64,000 nt of DNA from Qipengyuania gaetbuli (GCF_020524765.1 NZ_JAIVLR010000001.1:248001-312000); one strand, 5' to 3'. Shown: positions 1 through 9,701, numbered from the stretch's first letter. The notes: a model not told the origin generated them from the letters alone. Numbers and translations are program-made.

Positions 1-181
1 CCGATGCCGTAGCAATGGCGGAACCGAGATAAAGACCTGCGCGCGACAAGGCATTGAGCAAGTCGACCGCCTCCGCTGCGCTGTAGACCCTGCCGATAGC
101 CGACCTCGCGCCGTATCCGAGAAGCCCGGCAAGCATGAAGGTGGCCAGCGGCCAGCGATAGCAGGTGACAAGCTCCCTCAT
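1..181 (-). CDS. Membrane protein, N-terminal part only
   Basis: The reverse strand reads from ATG at 181 without a stop to the window edge, giving about 60 residues that begin MRELVTCYRW. The first 30 residues form one hydrophobic segment preceded by an arginine, which suggests a membrane anchor. A second hydrophobic stretch (LYLGSAIATAS) starts where the window ends. I do not recognise the family. The gene lies upstream of and in the same direction as nothing else visible here; kup stops about 40 bases before it on the same strand. Confidence 0.55.
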   Translation of the reverse strand, partial: MRELVTCYRWPLATFMLAGLLGYGARSAIGRVYSAAEAVDLLNALSRAGLYLGSAIATAS

Positions 182-221
182 GCCCTATTTATGAATGGGC
201 GGAGCGGTCGTTCCTGAATGC

Positions 222-2159
222 CTAGATTTCGACCTGGCTGCCCAGTTCCACCACGCGGTTGGTCGGCAGGCGGAAAAAGTCCATCGCAGTCGCCGCGTTC
301 CTGAGCATCCAGGCAAAGATCTTCTCGCGCCAGATCGGCATGCCCGGCTTGTCGCTGGCGAGCAGTGTCTGGCGGCTGAGGAAGAAGCTGGTGTGCATCA
401 TGTCGAACTTGCCGCCACAGCGTTCCATTTCCTTCAGACCTTGCGGCACGTCGGTTTCCTGCATGAAACCGTAGTGGAGGATGGCCCGGTAGAAACCGTC
501 GCCGAGGTCATGGATTTCACAGCGATGGTTGGCATCGACATAAGGAGTGTCGTCGATCAGCACGGTCAGGATGACCACGCGTTCGTGGAGCACCTTGTTG
601 TGCTTGATGTTGTGCAGCAGCGCCGAAGGCACGCCCGCCGTCTGGCTGGCCATGAAGATCGCCGTGCCCGGCACGCGGGTGGCCGAATTCTTGGCGCTCT
701 TGGCAAAGATTTCGATCGGTAACGCGGTCTCGCTCATGCGGTCGCGCATCAGCTTGCGTCCCTTGGCCCAAGTGGTCAGCAGGGTGAAGGCAACGAGGCC
801 GACGACCAGCGGGAACCAGCCACCATCAGGCACCTTCACGAGGTTCGCGGCGAAGTAGGCACCATCGACAATGAGGAAGAACAGGACGACAGGAAGTGCG
901 ACCCACCATTTCCACTTCCACACGCCTACGAACAGGACACCCATCAGAATGGTGTCGATCGTGACCGCGCCCGTCACCGCGATGCCGTACGCGGCGGCAA
1001 GGTTGGACGAGCTCTGGAAGGTCAGCACCAGCACAATCACGGCCACCATCAGCGCCCAGTTGATGATCGGGATGTATATCTGGCCAGCCTCGGTTTCGCT
1101 CGTGTGGCGGATCGACAGGCGCGGCATGAAGCCCAGCTGCATCGCCTGGTGCGTAATCGAGAATGCGCCCGAGATAACCGCCTGGCTCGCAATGAAGGTC
1201 GCCATTGTCGCAAGAATAACCAGCGGCAGGCGGTACTCCTCGCTCGCCAGCAGGAAGAACGGGTTTTTCACGACCTCTGCAGCCTGTTCTGGCGGCAGGC
1301 CGGCGATCATCGCGCCCTGCCCGAAGTAGTTGAGCAGCAGGCACGGCATCACGAAGCCGAACCACGAAAGGCGCATGGGCCCGCGGCCGAAGTGCCCCAT
1401 GTCCGAATAGAGCGCCTCTGCACCCGTCACGGCCAGCACAACCGCGCCGAGGGCGAGGAACGCGATGACCCCGTCGGTCACGAAGAACATGAAGGCGTAA
1501 TAGGGATTGAGCGCCCACAAGATATCTGGGTTCTTGAAGATCTGGTTGAGACCGAGGCCCGCCAGCGTGATGAAATAGATGATCATCACGGGCGCAAACA
1601 GCGCCCCGACCTTGGCGGTGCCGCGGCTTTGCAGGAGGAACAGGAGTACGAGCAAGACAAGGGCGATCGGGATAACCAGCGGGTCGAGCCTGTGGTCGAC
1701 CACTGTCAGGCCCTCCACCGCCGAAAGGACGGAGATGGCCGGGGTGATCATGCTGTCGCCGTAGAACAGCGAGGTTGCGAAGACCCCCAACAAGACGACC
1801 AGCCAGCCGTAACTCGATTGTCCGATGTGGCGGCTGATCAGCGCGATCAGGGCGAGACTGCCGCCCTGCCCCTTGTTGTCGGCGCGCATCAGGATCGTGA
1901 CGTACTGGATCGCCACGACGATCGTCATCGACCAGAAAATGAGGCTGACCACGCCGAGAACGTGCATCCGGTCAATCGCGATATCTACCGCACCGGAAAA
2001 GGTTTCGCGGAAGGCGTAGAGCGGGCTGGTGCCGATGTCGCCGAACACGACACCGATCGCGCCCACTGCCAAGGCAGTGCGCGATGCGGCGTGTCCGTTG
2101 CCGTGCTGGCCGGACGAGCCCTCGGGGGCCGTATCACCTACGGTCGCGCTGTCGCTCAT
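222..2159 (-). CDS. kup: Low-affinity potassium transporter Kup
   Basis: The 645-residue product matches the length and character of the Kup/HAK/KUP family of proton-coupled potassium uptake permeases of the inner membrane. The N-terminus carries the family signature [14 protein letters not shown] near residues 37-50, after a short hydrophilic tail. About twelve hydrophobic helices follow, and the last 150 residues form the usual soluble cytoplasmic domain. The ATG at 2159 is preceded by no close upstream gene; ccmI ends 120 bases upstream, so kup is probably transcribed on its own or as a distal gene of the ccm run. Identification by family recall is firm. Confidence 0.96.
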   Translation of the reverse strand: MSDSATVGDTAPEGSSGQHGNGHAASRTALAVGAIGVVFGDIGTSPLYAFRETFSGAVDIAIDRMHVLGVVSLIFWSMTIVVAIQYVTILMRADNKGQGGSLALIALISRHIGQSSYGWLVVLLGVFATSLFYGDSMITPAISVLSAVEGLTVVDHRLDPLVIPIALVLLVLLFLLQSRGTAKVGALFAPVMIIYFITLAGLGLNQIFKNPDILWALNPYYAFMFFVTDGVIAFLALGAVVLAVTGAEALYSDMGHFGRGPMRLSWFGFVMPCLLLNYFGQGAMIAGLPPEQAAEVVKNPFFLLASEEYRLPLVILATMATFIASQAVISGAFSITHQAMQLGFMPRLSIRHTSETEAGQIYIPIINWALMVAVIVLVLTFQSSSNLAAAYGIAVTGAVTIDTILMGVLFVGVWKWKWWVALPVVLFFLIVDGAYFAANLVKVPDGGWFPLVVGLVAFTLLTTWAKGRKLMRDRMSETALPIEIFAKSAKNSATRVPGTAIFMASQTAGVPSALLHNIKHNKVLHERVVILTVLIDDTPYVDANHRCEIHDLGDGFYRAILHYGFMQETDVPQGLKEMERCGGKFDMMHTSFFLSRQTLLASDKPGMPIWREKIFAWMLRNAATAMDFFRLPTNRVVELGSQVEI

Positions 2160-2278
2160 GGGAAGATGGTGTCCGGCTGCATCAGATGTTCTGCCTGTCC
2201 CGAAGGGCCCGTGCCCCTCGCAAGGTCGCGGCGCTTAGCACCGCTGCTCATCGCCCGCAATGGCGAGCGTAGCGCCTG

Positions 2279-2926
2279 TCACGGAGCGGTATCACCCTGT
2301 TCCCGCGCCATTTCGATGAGCGCATCGAGCCTTTCAAGCCGCAGGGCGAGCAATTCGCGCCACTCTGCATCGGCAGGTGCAACCTCGAGCGCTTCGGCCC
2401 ACAGTTCGCGCGTCCTGCCAACTTCGCCCGCGCGCAGCCACGCGAGGCCGAGGAAATAGCGCGTCCCGCCATTCTCGGGCGAAAGAGCGGCAGCTTTCTC
2501 GAAAGCGTGCAGAGCTGCGGGCGTCAGATTCCCCTCGGCATGCTCGACCAGCGCGATCCCCAGGCCCAGCCACGCCTCGGTATCCGTCGGGTTCTCTTCG
2601 GTGGCGTTGGCATAAAGACCGGACGCCTGCGTGAAATCGCCCCGGCGGGCGAACCCGTCCGCGGTCACAACCCAGCGACTCGGCAATTGTCCCTTCCCGA
2701 AGAACTCGCGCCGAGCAGCAACGATGAGTTCACCGCTTTCGGCCTGCATGCGCGCTGCATCCTTGGGGGATCCGGCCTGCCCAGGCGATCCCTCAATCGC
2801 ATATCCGGCAAGGCCGAAAAGGAGGGCGGCGCCAAGGATCGTCCAAGAGGCGCGCGGCAGCTTCAGCAGGAATGCCGCGGCAACGAAGACGACCAGCGCC
2901 AGAGCGACGATCGGCAGCCAACTCAT
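2279..2926 (-). CDS. ccmI: Cytochrome c biogenesis TPR protein, CcmI/CcmH C-terminal type
   Basis: The 215-residue product has two N-terminal membrane helices (residues 3-20 and 30-45) followed by a periplasmic TPR-like region (residues 100-200, with repeated motifs such as GRTRELWAEALEVAP). CcmI proteins chaperone apocytochrome c for the haem ligation complex. Its ATG overlaps the TGA of ccmH by four bases (ATGA), which shows translational coupling in the ccm operon. It is shorter than the roughly 400-residue CcmI of other alphaproteobacteria, so it corresponds to a single TPR domain. The symbol is by context. Confidence 0.8.
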   Translation of the reverse strand: MSWLPIVALALVVFVAAAFLLKLPRASWTILGAALLFGLAGYAIEGSPGQAGSPKDAARMQAESGELIVAARREFFGKGQLPSRWVVTADGFARRGDFTQASGLYANATEENPTDTEAWLGLGIALVEHAEGNLTPAALHAFEKAAALSPENGGTRYFLGLAWLRAGEVGRTRELWAEALEVAPADAEWRELLALRLERLDALIEMAREQGDTAP

Positions 2927-3327
2927 GCGCGCCTCCGGAAACGCCGTAAGAGAATTGCCCCGACGATCAGCAGGAACACGACCGGCAGCGCATAGAGCGG
3001 CCAGGTACTTGCGCTGACGACCGGCGCATAGCTTACATAATCGCCATAGCGCTGCATGAGCCAGGACCGGATGTCCTCCGGGTTCTCACCTGCGGCGATA
3101 CGGATACGGACCTGGTGGCGCATATCGCCGGCCATCGGCGCATCGCTGTCCGCGATCGACTGCGACTGGCACTTGAGGCAGCGCAGCGTCTCCATCAATT
3201 CCTGCGCGGCGGCTTCCTTCGCCGGATCGTCCAGCTGGCGATAGGCATAGGGCGCAGGCGGCGCATTGCCCTGCGCGACGATCGGCATGGCCATAGCCGC
3301 CAACAAGAGGGCGAGCAGCCCCCTCAT
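2923..3327 (-). CDS. ccmH: Cytochrome c maturation protein CcmH (thiol reductase subunit)
   Basis: This 134-residue protein has a signal peptide (residues 1-19), the CcmH/CcmL/NrfF motif LRCLKCQSQ with the reactive cysteine pair at residues 50 and 53, and a C-terminal membrane anchor followed by an RRFRRRA tail. CcmH keeps the apocytochrome CXXCH thiols reduced and works with CcmF in haem ligation in the periplasm. It overlaps ccmG upstream and ccmI downstream by ATGA junctions. Confidence 0.93.
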   Translation of the reverse strand: MRGLLALLLAAMAMPIVAQGNAPPAPYAYRQLDDPAKEAAAQELMETLRCLKCQSQSIADSDAPMAGDMRHQVRIRIAAGENPEDIRSWLMQRYGDYVSYAPVVSASTWPLYALPVVFLLIVGAILLRRFRRRA

Positions 3328-3851
3328 CGACCCGCCTCGCGCAGTTTTTCGAGGAGGAGCGGAACGTCGTCTGCCCGTATATCGCCGATGTGCTGGTAGG
3401 TGATCGTGCCCTTGCCATCGATCACGAAGGTTTCCGGCACACCGGAAGACCCGATGCCCAGCTGCACTTCGGACAGGTCGTCACGACCAATGCGCGAATA
3501 GGGATTCCCGTGGCGCGCGAGGAATTCGGCCACGTCTGCCGGATCGTCTCGGATGGCAACGCCGACGATGTCTGCGCCCTGCTCCTTCAAAGCTTCGAGC
3601 TGCGGCGCCTCGGCGATGCAGGGAAGGCACCAGCTGGCCCAGATATTGAGCAGGCGCGGCTTGCCGTCGGCGAAGTCCTTGCTGCTGACGCCGGGCAGGT
3701 CCTCGGTGGCTGCGGGAAGTTCGAAATAGGGCAGCGACTGGCCGATCATCCGGCTTTCGACGAATTCGTCCTTCGGCTGGGTGAGTTGATAGGCCGCCAG
3801 CCCCAGGAACAGGGCGAAGACCATCAGCGGAAGCCACATGCGCCAGCCCAT
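3324..3851 (-). CDS. ccmG: Thiol:disulfide interchange protein CcmG/DsbE
   Basis: From the ATG at 3851 the product has 175 residues: an N-terminal membrane anchor (residues 4-22) and a periplasmic thioredoxin fold with the active site WASWCLPC, cysteines at 75 and 78. CcmG passes reducing power to CcmH and apocytochrome c. I chose 3851 because the ATG shares its A with the ccmF stop codon (TGATG) and gives the normal N-terminus; a longer open frame running to 4007 lies inside ccmF and is not needed. Confidence 0.93.
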   Translation of the reverse strand: MGWRMWLPLMVFALFLGLAAYQLTQPKDEFVESRMIGQSLPYFELPAATEDLPGVSSKDFADGKPRLLNIWASWCLPCIAEAPQLEALKEQGADIVGVAIRDDPADVAEFLARHGNPYSRIGRDDLSEVQLGIGSSGVPETFVIDGKGTITYQHIGDIRADDVPLLLEKLREAGR

Positions 3852-5803
3852 CACACCGTCTCCATGTCCGCGCGACGCACCGCGCCCTTGCGCCGGATCG
3901 AGCGCCGCTTGAGGTCCTGCTGCACCCTGCCGATAATGGCGAGAACGCCGCCCAGCGCGACCAGCATGCCGCCGTACCAGATGAAGGTCACGAAGGGCTT
4001 CCACCACAGCCTGAGCTGCCAGCGGCCGTCATTCGCCTCATTACCCATCACCGCATAAAGCTGCCCGTTCCAGCGGGTCAGCAGCACGCTTTCGGTGGTC
4101 TGCTGCGCCGGAGCCCAGAAATTGCGCGACTGGGGTGCGATCGGCTGCCCTTCCCCGCCCTTGTAGCTGGCGAGCATTCGCCCCTCGATCGCGGTCCAGT
4201 TCGGCCCTGCAACAGGTTGAACCGACGCAAGTTCGACTTCCCACGGACCGACCGTGGCCGATTGGCCGACTTCCAGTGCGGCGAGACGCTCGGTCGAGAA
4301 GGCACTTTCGCTCGCCATGCCGAACAGTGCGACCGCGATCCCGAAGTGGGCGACGACCATGCCCCATACCGCGATAGGCAGGCGTTTCAGGTTTCGGCCC
4401 CTCAGCGGCAGGAAGCTCGCCACTGCCAGCATGACCGCGAGCGCGAGGCCCAGCAGCGGCAGCAGCGCGCCGCCTTCGAACAGGGCGAAGAAGATGAGGC
4501 CTGCAATGACCAGCGCGGCAATCAGCGCAAGCTCCTTCGAAATCCGCGCAAAGCTGTCGCCGCGCCAGCGCAGCAGCGGGCCGACTGCCATGACCAGCAG
4601 CATCGGTATGGTGAAGATCGCGGAGACCGGATTGAAATACGGCGGTCCGACCGAAACACGCACGTCGAAAGCCTCGGTCAGCAGCGGGTAGAGCGTGCCG
4701 AGCAGCACCACCGCCAGGATGGCGCTGAGCATCACGTTGTTGAACACCAGCGCGCCTTCGCGGCTGGCGACGGCGAAGCGCTCACCCTCGCTGATCGAGG
4801 AGGCGCGCAGGGCGAACAGCAGCAGCGCTCCGCCGATATAGACGGCGAGCAGCGCCAGGATGAAGCTGCCCCGTTCGGGGTCGACCGCAAAGGCATGGAC
4901 GCTCGTCAACACGCCCGAGCGCACTAGGAAGGTGCCGAGCATGCTCATGGAGAAGGCGACGACGCCCAGCATGATGGTCCACACCCGCAGCGCGTCGCGG
5001 CTGGCCAGAACGCTCACCGAATGCAGCAGCGCGGTCGCCGCCAGCCACGGCATGAGCGAGGCGTTTTCCACCGGGTCCCAGAACCACCAGCCGCCCCAGC
5101 CGAGTTCGTAATAAGCCCAGTAGCTACCGGCAGTGATGCCGAGCGTCAGAAACACCCAAGCGCCGAGGACCCAGGGCCGCATGGCGCGGGCGAAATCGGG
5201 CGTGACGGAACGGGTCAGCATGGCGCCCACGGCAAAGCTGAAGGCGACCGACAGGCCGACATAGCCGAAGTAGAGCGTCGGCGGATGCAGCGCGAGGCCG
5301 ATGTCCTGCAGCAGCGGATTAAGGCCAAGGCCTTCCATGGCGGGTTCCGGCAGCCGCTCGAACGGGTTGGAGCTCAGGAGCAGGAAGGCATAGAAACCGA
5401 GCGCGACGAACCCCTGCGCAGCCAGCGTGGCCTGCATGGTCTTTTCGGGCAGGCGGCGCTCCACAGCCGCGATCAGTCCGCCGGCCAGTGCCATGACCGT
5501 CACCCACAGCAGCATGGAACCTTCATGGTTGCCCCATGCGCCCGAAAGCTTGAAAATCAGCGGCTTGAGCGAATGGGAGTTTGCCGCGACCAGCTTCACC
5601 GACAGGTCGGTCACGGCAAAGACATAGAGAAGTGCAAAGAAGGCAAACCCAGCCAGCCCGCCCTGCAGTATGGCGGCAGGGCGCGCGAGGCCGGCAATGC
5701 CGTCCGCCTCGCCCTCGCGCAGTGCCAAAGCGCCGCCGACCAGTTGCAGCAGCGCCAGCGCCGCCGCCAGCCACAGGGCTGCATGGCCGAGTTCTGCAAT
5801 CAT
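3851..5803 (-). CDS. ccmF: Haem lyase CcmF
   Basis: The 650-residue polytopic membrane protein carries the tryptophan-rich haem-handling motif WGGWWFWDPVENAS and the long multi-helix layout of CcmF, which ligates haem delivered by CcmE to apocytochrome c. The length fits the family. The ATG at 5803 overlaps the ccmE stop, and the gene ends on the ccmG start, so the run C-D-E-F-G-H-I is translated as one coupled operon. Confidence 0.96.
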   Translation of the reverse strand: MIAELGHAALWLAAALALLQLVGGALALREGEADGIAGLARPAAILQGGLAGFAFFALLYVFAVTDLSVKLVAANSHSLKPLIFKLSGAWGNHEGSMLLWVTVMALAGGLIAAVERRLPEKTMQATLAAQGFVALGFYAFLLLSSNPFERLPEPAMEGLGLNPLLQDIGLALHPPTLYFGYVGLSVAFSFAVGAMLTRSVTPDFARAMRPWVLGAWVFLTLGITAGSYWAYYELGWGGWWFWDPVENASLMPWLAATALLHSVSVLASRDALRVWTIMLGVVAFSMSMLGTFLVRSGVLTSVHAFAVDPERGSFILALLAVYIGGALLLFALRASSISEGERFAVASREGALVFNNVMLSAILAVVLLGTLYPLLTEAFDVRVSVGPPYFNPVSAIFTIPMLLVMAVGPLLRWRGDSFARISKELALIAALVIAGLIFFALFEGGALLPLLGLALAVMLAVASFLPLRGRNLKRLPIAVWGMVVAHFGIAVALFGMASESAFSTERLAALEVGQSATVGPWEVELASVQPVAGPNWTAIEGRMLASYKGGEGQPIAPQSRNFWAPAQQTTESVLLTRWNGQLYAVMGNEANDGRWQLRLWWKPFVTFIWYGGMLVALGGVLAIIGRVQQDLKRRSIRRKGAVRRADMETV

Positions 5804-6261
5804 TCGAGGCCGACCGTGGTCTCTTCGGCCATTTCGGCGGCCTGGTGCTCGCTCATGCCTTCCAGTTCGCGCGGCACGTAATTCTCGTCGTGCTTGGCAA
5901 GGAGGTTATCGGCCACGAAGGTGCCGTCCGCCCCAAGCCTGCCTTCCGCCACCACGCCCGAACCTTCGACGAAGAGGTCGGGCAGGATGCCGGCGAACCG
6001 CACGGGAATGCGCGAATCTTCGCGTCCGGTGACCGCGAATGTCACGGTCACGCCGTCCGGCAGCGTCTCGAGCGAGCCGGGTTCGACCATGCCGCCAAGT
6101 CGCACCGCCTGCCCCGGTTCCGGCGGGTTCGCCGCCATTTGTTCAGGCAGGTAGAAATAGCTCGCCTGGTTGCGCAGCGCATAGGCAGCGAGCAGTCCTG
6201 CGCCCACCAGCGCGGCCAGCGCCAGCGCAATCAGGACCAGCCTCTGGTGTTTCGCCTTCAC
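5800..6261 (-). CDS. ccmE: Haem chaperone CcmE
   Basis: Starting at the GTG of 6261, which overlaps the ccmD stop (GTGA), the product has 153 residues with one N-terminal membrane anchor and a periplasmic beta-barrel domain. Near the C-terminus is AKHDENYVP, where the histidine is the covalent haem attachment site of CcmE and the tyrosine an axial ligand. CcmE carries haem from CcmC to CcmF. The upstream frame extension to 6378 lies over ccmD and is rejected. Confidence 0.93.
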   Translation of the reverse strand: MKAKHQRLVLIALALAALVGAGLLAAYALRNQASYFYLPEQMAANPPEPGQAVRLGGMVEPGSLETLPDGVTVTFAVTGREDSRIPVRFAGILPDLFVEGSGVVAEGRLGADGTFVADNLLAKHDENYVPRELEGMSEHQAAEMAEETTVGLE

Positions 6262-6398
6262 TTGCGCCGTGCCTCCTCGCGACGTTTTTCCGCGCGCTTC
6301 ATCGCGACCCAGCTCCACGCGATCATGGCGAGCGTGCCCGCGACCGCGACGACGTAGGCCGCGACCACGAAATCCCACTGGTCCAGGGCTTCACGCAT
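6258..6398 (-). CDS. ccmD: Haem exporter protein CcmD
   Basis: This 46-residue protein begins MREALDQWDF, has one membrane helix (residues 10-32) and a highly basic tail (KRAEKRREEARRK), which is the CcmD pattern. CcmD helps release holo-CcmE from the CcmC complex. The ATG at 6398 lies one base after the ccmC stop, and the gene ends in the ccmE start; these junctions decide the start inside a longer open frame. Confidence 0.88.
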   Translation of the reverse strand: MREALDQWDFVVAAYVVAVAGTLAMIAWSWVAMKRAEKRREEARRK

Positions 6399-6399
6399 G

Positions 6400-7122
6400 T
6401 CAGTCTGCCTCCATCGCGCGGCGACGCAGGCGGGCTTCGGCCTGGATATCGGCCAGCAGCGCGCGCATGCGGGCCAGCACCACACCGCCGAAAATCAGCG
6501 AGAAGCCGAGCACCGCAAGGAGGAGCGGCTGCAGGAAGACCCCGTCGATCGCGCTCTTGCCCATGGTGATACTGGGCGGCTGGTGGAGCGAGTTCCACCA
6601 CACCACGCTGCGGTTGATAATCGGGATGTTGATCGCGCCGAGCAGTCCGAAAATGGCCGGGATACGCGCCGAAACCCCTTCACGATCTGCCGCCTGGGCG
6701 AGCGCGATATAGGCCATGTAGAGGAAGGCGAGCACCAGCATGCTGGTCAGCCGGCCGTCCCACACCCACCAGGTGCCCCAGGTCGGGCGGCCCCAGATCG
6801 ATCCGGTGACAAGGCAGATGACGGTAAAAACCATTCCCGGCACGGCAGCGGCGCGCGCGGCGATGGCCGCCAGCGGGTGACGCCAGACGAGGAACACGAG
6901 ACTGGATATCGCAATCGCGCTCCACCCGCCCATGCCGAGCCATGCGGTCGGGACATGGATGAAGAGGATGCGCACGGTTTCGCCCATCAGGCGGTCGGGC
7001 GGGACCGACGTCATGCCCCAGAACAGCGCGATTCCCGTCAGCAACAGGCCCAGGGCCAGCAGCAGCGGGGTAAGCCACCGAGCCAGACCGAGGAACCGTT
7101 TGGGATTGGCAAAGCCGTGCAT
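6400..7122 (-). CDS. ccmC: Haem exporter protein CcmC
   Basis: The 240-residue inner-membrane protein has six hydrophobic segments and the tryptophan motif WGTWWVWDGRLTS, with flanking conserved histidine (LFIHVPTAW). CcmC loads haem onto CcmE. It is the first gene of the ccm run here. The ABC subunits ccmA and ccmB, which often precede ccmC in alphaproteobacteria, are not adjacent; the next gene upstream is a dehydrogenase in the same direction about 65 bases away. Confidence 0.95.
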   Translation of the reverse strand: MHGFANPKRFLGLARWLTPLLLALGLLLTGIALFWGMTSVPPDRLMGETVRILFIHVPTAWLGMGGWSAIAISSLVFLVWRHPLAAIAARAAAVPGMVFTVICLVTGSIWGRPTWGTWWVWDGRLTSMLVLAFLYMAYIALAQAADREGVSARIPAIFGLLGAINIPIINRSVVWWNSLHQPPSITMGKSAIDGVFLQPLLLAVLGFSLIFGGVVLARMRALLADIQAEARLRRRAMEAD

Positions 7123-7187
7123 GATAATGAGCCGTCGCTCGCGCTTTTACAGGTGCGGCCCTGCCCCGCAAGGGGTGATCGAAGGTC

Positions 7188-8252
7188 TCAGCGACCGATA
7201 AGCGCCTGCGCCATGCGGTCGGCGACCTGGTCGGGCGATTCGCCAGTGCTGTCGCTTTCCTGCCAGATCTGTTCCAGCCGGCCCGGGATCAGCGCGATAC
7301 GCTTGCGCACCTCGTTGATGTCGCAAGGCGCCTTGTCGTTGCGGCAGAGGTATTCGAGCGTCACGGAAATGATGCCGCCGGCGTTGATAACGTAATCCGG
7401 CGCATAGAGGATGCCGCGCTTGGCCAGCATGGGGCCGTGTTCGGGCCGCTGCAGCTGGTTGTTCGCGCCGCCGGCAACGACCATGCAGTCGAGACGGGCA
7501 ATGCCCGCATCATCGAGGATCGCACCCAGCGCGTTCGGGCTGAAGACGTCGCAGGCAACCGACATGATCGCGTCCGGCGCAGCAGTGTCGGCACCGATTT
7601 CGGTGGCGAGCGCTTCGGCGCGGTCCATGTGGATGTCGGACACGGTCAGCTTCGCACCGTCGCGGGCCAACAGGCGGGCAACGCCGCCGCCGACGCTGCC
7701 GGTGCCCTGGATCGCGACATGGACGCCCTCGACGCTGTCCTTGCCCAGCTTGTGCTTCACCGCGGCCTTGATGCCGAGGAAGATGCCGAGCGCAGTGAAC
7801 GGGCCGGGGTCGCCGCCTGCAGCGTCCTCGCCTTCGACCGGCAGGCCGGAAACATACTGGGTGCGCTGCGCGACGGCAGCCATGTCGGCTTCGGAAATGC
7901 CGACGTCTTCAGCCGTGACGTATTTGCCGCCGAGCGCTTCGACCGCGTCCGCGAAGGCCGCGAGCATCTCGGGGGTCTTGGTCTTGTCGGCACCGGCCAG
8001 GATGACCGCCTTGCCGCCGCCCATCGGCAGGCCGGCCATGGCGTTCTTGTAGCTCATGCCGCGCGACAGGCGCAGCGCATCGCGCATGGCGTCGGCAGGC
8101 TCGGCGTAGTGCCAGAAGCGCGTACCGCCCGCGCCGGGGCCGAGATGGGTGGAATGAAGCGCGATAATCGCCGTCAGGCCGCTCTTCCGGTCGCGTACGA
8201 GCTGCACCAGCTCGTGATCGTCGTAATCCGCTTCGGTCCAGAAAGCCGTCAT
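7188..8252 (-). CDS. Glu/Leu/Phe/Val dehydrogenase (leucine dehydrogenase-like)
   Basis: From the ATG at 8252 the product has 354 residues, the size of branched-chain or phenylalanine dehydrogenases rather than hexameric glutamate dehydrogenase. It shows the substrate-side motif AGLPMGGGKAVI and the NAD-binding glycine motif IQGTGSVGGGVA. The enzyme oxidatively deaminates a branched-chain or aromatic amino acid with NAD+. The open frame extends upstream into tRNA-His, so the start beginning MTAFWTEADY was preferred. Which amino acid is the real substrate cannot be told from sequence alone. Confidence 0.88.
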   Translation of the reverse strand: MTAFWTEADYDDHELVQLVRDRKSGLTAIIALHSTHLGPGAGGTRFWHYAEPADAMRDALRLSRGMSYKNAMAGLPMGGGKAVILAGADKTKTPEMLAAFADAVEALGGKYVTAEDVGISEADMAAVAQRTQYVSGLPVEGEDAAGGDPGPFTALGIFLGIKAAVKHKLGKDSVEGVHVAIQGTGSVGGGVARLLARDGAKLTVSDIHMDRAEALATEIGADTAAPDAIMSVACDVFSPNALGAILDDAGIARLDCMVVAGGANNQLQRPEHGPMLAKRGILYAPDYVINAGGIISVTLEYLCRNDKAPCDINEVRKRIALIPGRLEQIWQESDSTGESPDQVADRMAQALIGR

Positions 8253-8300
8253 CGCATGCCCCTGCAAGGAGTTGTACGTGACTGCGCAATGGGGAGAAAA

Positions 8301-8378
8301 TGGGGCGATCGACGGGGTTCGAACCCGCGACCTCCGGTACCACAAACCGGCGCTCTAACCAACTGAGCTACGATCGCC
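8301..8378 (-). tRNA. tRNA-His (GTG)
   Basis: On the reverse strand a full cloverleaf folds: acceptor GCGATCG with CGATCGC, D arm after TAGCTC, anticodon loop TTGTGGT with anticodon GTG, and T arm GGGTTCGAACCCC. The extra 5' G (G-1, position 8378) opposite C73 is the mark of histidine tRNA. The CCA end is encoded (8301-8303). Confidence 0.96.
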
Positions 8379-8572
8379 ACACGCCCCCGGAACGCAGCCG
8401 GGTAGGCGGCACATAATCGCGGGGAACCGGGCGTCAACCCGCCTTCCGCAACGGCGCGTGCCTGTTGCACAATGCGCTTCGAATGGGAAGCGAAAAAGCG
8501 TCAGGCCGGCCATCTGCGCAACTATCTTTCAGGCCCTTGCAGGGCTTGCAGTCGCAGCTATCGTGCAAAGCC

Positions 8573-9208
8573 ATGATCGGACCCGGCGAATCCTCGGCAT
8601 CCCTGCTCCTGTCGCGCCCTGGCGTGCAGCGTGTACCCACCGACCGGCTGGAGCTTTTCCAGCTGCGCGATTTCGTCAGTCCCGAACTGTGCGCCAAGTT
8701 GATTGCCCTGATCGAGAAGGACCGCCGTCCCTCCACCTTGGCCGATGCGGGCGACGACCGGTATTTCCGGACCAGCGAGACCTGCGATCTCGATGGGGAG
8801 GAGCCCGCCGTGCGCGAGATGGAGGCACTCTTTGCCGCGCTCAACGGCATCGATCCCGCGCATGGCGAGCCGCTGCAGGGCCAGCGCTACGATGTCGGGC
8901 AGGAGTTCAAGGCGCATTGCGACTACTTCAACCGGGACGGGCGCGATTGGGAGAGGTTCTGCTCTGTCTCGGGCCAGCGGACGTGGACCTTCATGGTTTA
9001 TCTCAACGATGTCGAGGCGGGCGGCGCGACGCGGTTCAAGGCAATCGGCAAGAGCTTCCAGCCCGAAGCCGGCAAGCTGGTGTGCTGGAACAACTGGCGC
9101 CCCGACGGCCGGGAGAATCCCAACACCATCCATCACGGCATGAAGGTGCGGCGCGGCGTGAAATACGTCATCACCAAGTGGTACCGTGAAAGGCCCTGGG
9201 GTTGGTGA
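8573..9208 (+). CDS. 2OG-Fe(II) oxygenase, prolyl 4-hydroxylase-like
   Basis: The product has 211 residues from the ATG at 8573. It shows the double-stranded beta-helix iron-binding pattern: HCDYF (HxD), then a distal histidine in IHHGMKVRRGVKY with the lysine that binds 2-oxoglutarate, ending TKWYRERPWG. Homologues hydroxylate proline or other residues of proteins using iron, oxygen and 2-oxoglutarate. The frame is open up to 8465, and upstream ATG codons at 8465 and 8483 are possible starts; none has a strong ribosome binding site. The next gene begins directly after it. Confidence 0.85.
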   Translation: MIGPGESSASLLLSRPGVQRVPTDRLELFQLRDFVSPELCAKLIALIEKDRRPSTLADAGDDRYFRTSETCDLDGEEPAVREMEALFAALNGIDPAHGEPLQGQRYDVGQEFKAHCDYFNRDGRDWERFCSVSGQRTWTFMVYLNDVEAGGATRFKAIGKSFQPEAGKLVCWNNWRPDGRENPNTIHHGMKVRRGVKYVITKWYRERPWGW

Positions 9209-9209
9209 C

Positions 9210-9632
9210 ATGATCGAGGGCGGCAAGACTTACGAAGGCGGTTGCCATTGCGGCACGGTACGGTTCCGCTTCACCATGCCGGCAGAGCCTGTGATCCGGC
9301 GGTGCAACTGCACGATCTGCGCCATGAAGGGCGTGGTCATGCTCGACGTGCCGATCGCCGATTGCGAAATCCTGCAGGGCGAGGACGCGCTCACCCTCTA
9401 CACCTTCGGCAGCGGGCAGGCGAAGCACCGTTTCTGTTCGAAATGCGGGATCCACCCGTTCCACCAGCTGCGGTCCGAACCCGATCATTACGGCATCAAC
9501 CTCGCCTGTATCGACGGCATGACGATATACGACCTGCCGGAGATTGCCGTCTTCGATGGCCAGAACCACCCGGGCGACGGCGGCGAATACGGATATGTCG
9601 GCGTGATGCGGTTCGAACGCTTCCGAAATTGA
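9210..9632 (+). CDS. GFA-family zinc protein (CENP-V/GFA domain)
   Basis: The 140-residue product carries the GFA layout: GGCHCGTVRF at the N-terminus, CNCTIC in the middle and FCSKCGIHPFH, giving the cysteine clusters that bind zinc. The family is named after glutathione-dependent formaldehyde-activating enzyme, but most members have no proven reaction. ATG 9210 lies one base after the stop of the oxygenase gene, so the two are probably co-transcribed. Confidence 0.88.
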   Translation: MIEGGKTYEGGCHCGTVRFRFTMPAEPVIRRCNCTICAMKGVVMLDVPIADCEILQGEDALTLYTFGSGQAKHRFCSKCGIHPFHQLRSEPDHYGINLACIDGMTIYDLPEIAVFDGQNHPGDGGEYGYVGVMRFERFRN

Positions 9633-9701
9633 TCCTGGTCAATCCCTTGGGGTATCCTTCGCGCTAGCCTGCGAAGCGAGACAGAGCGAAGGGACCGAGG
9701 A

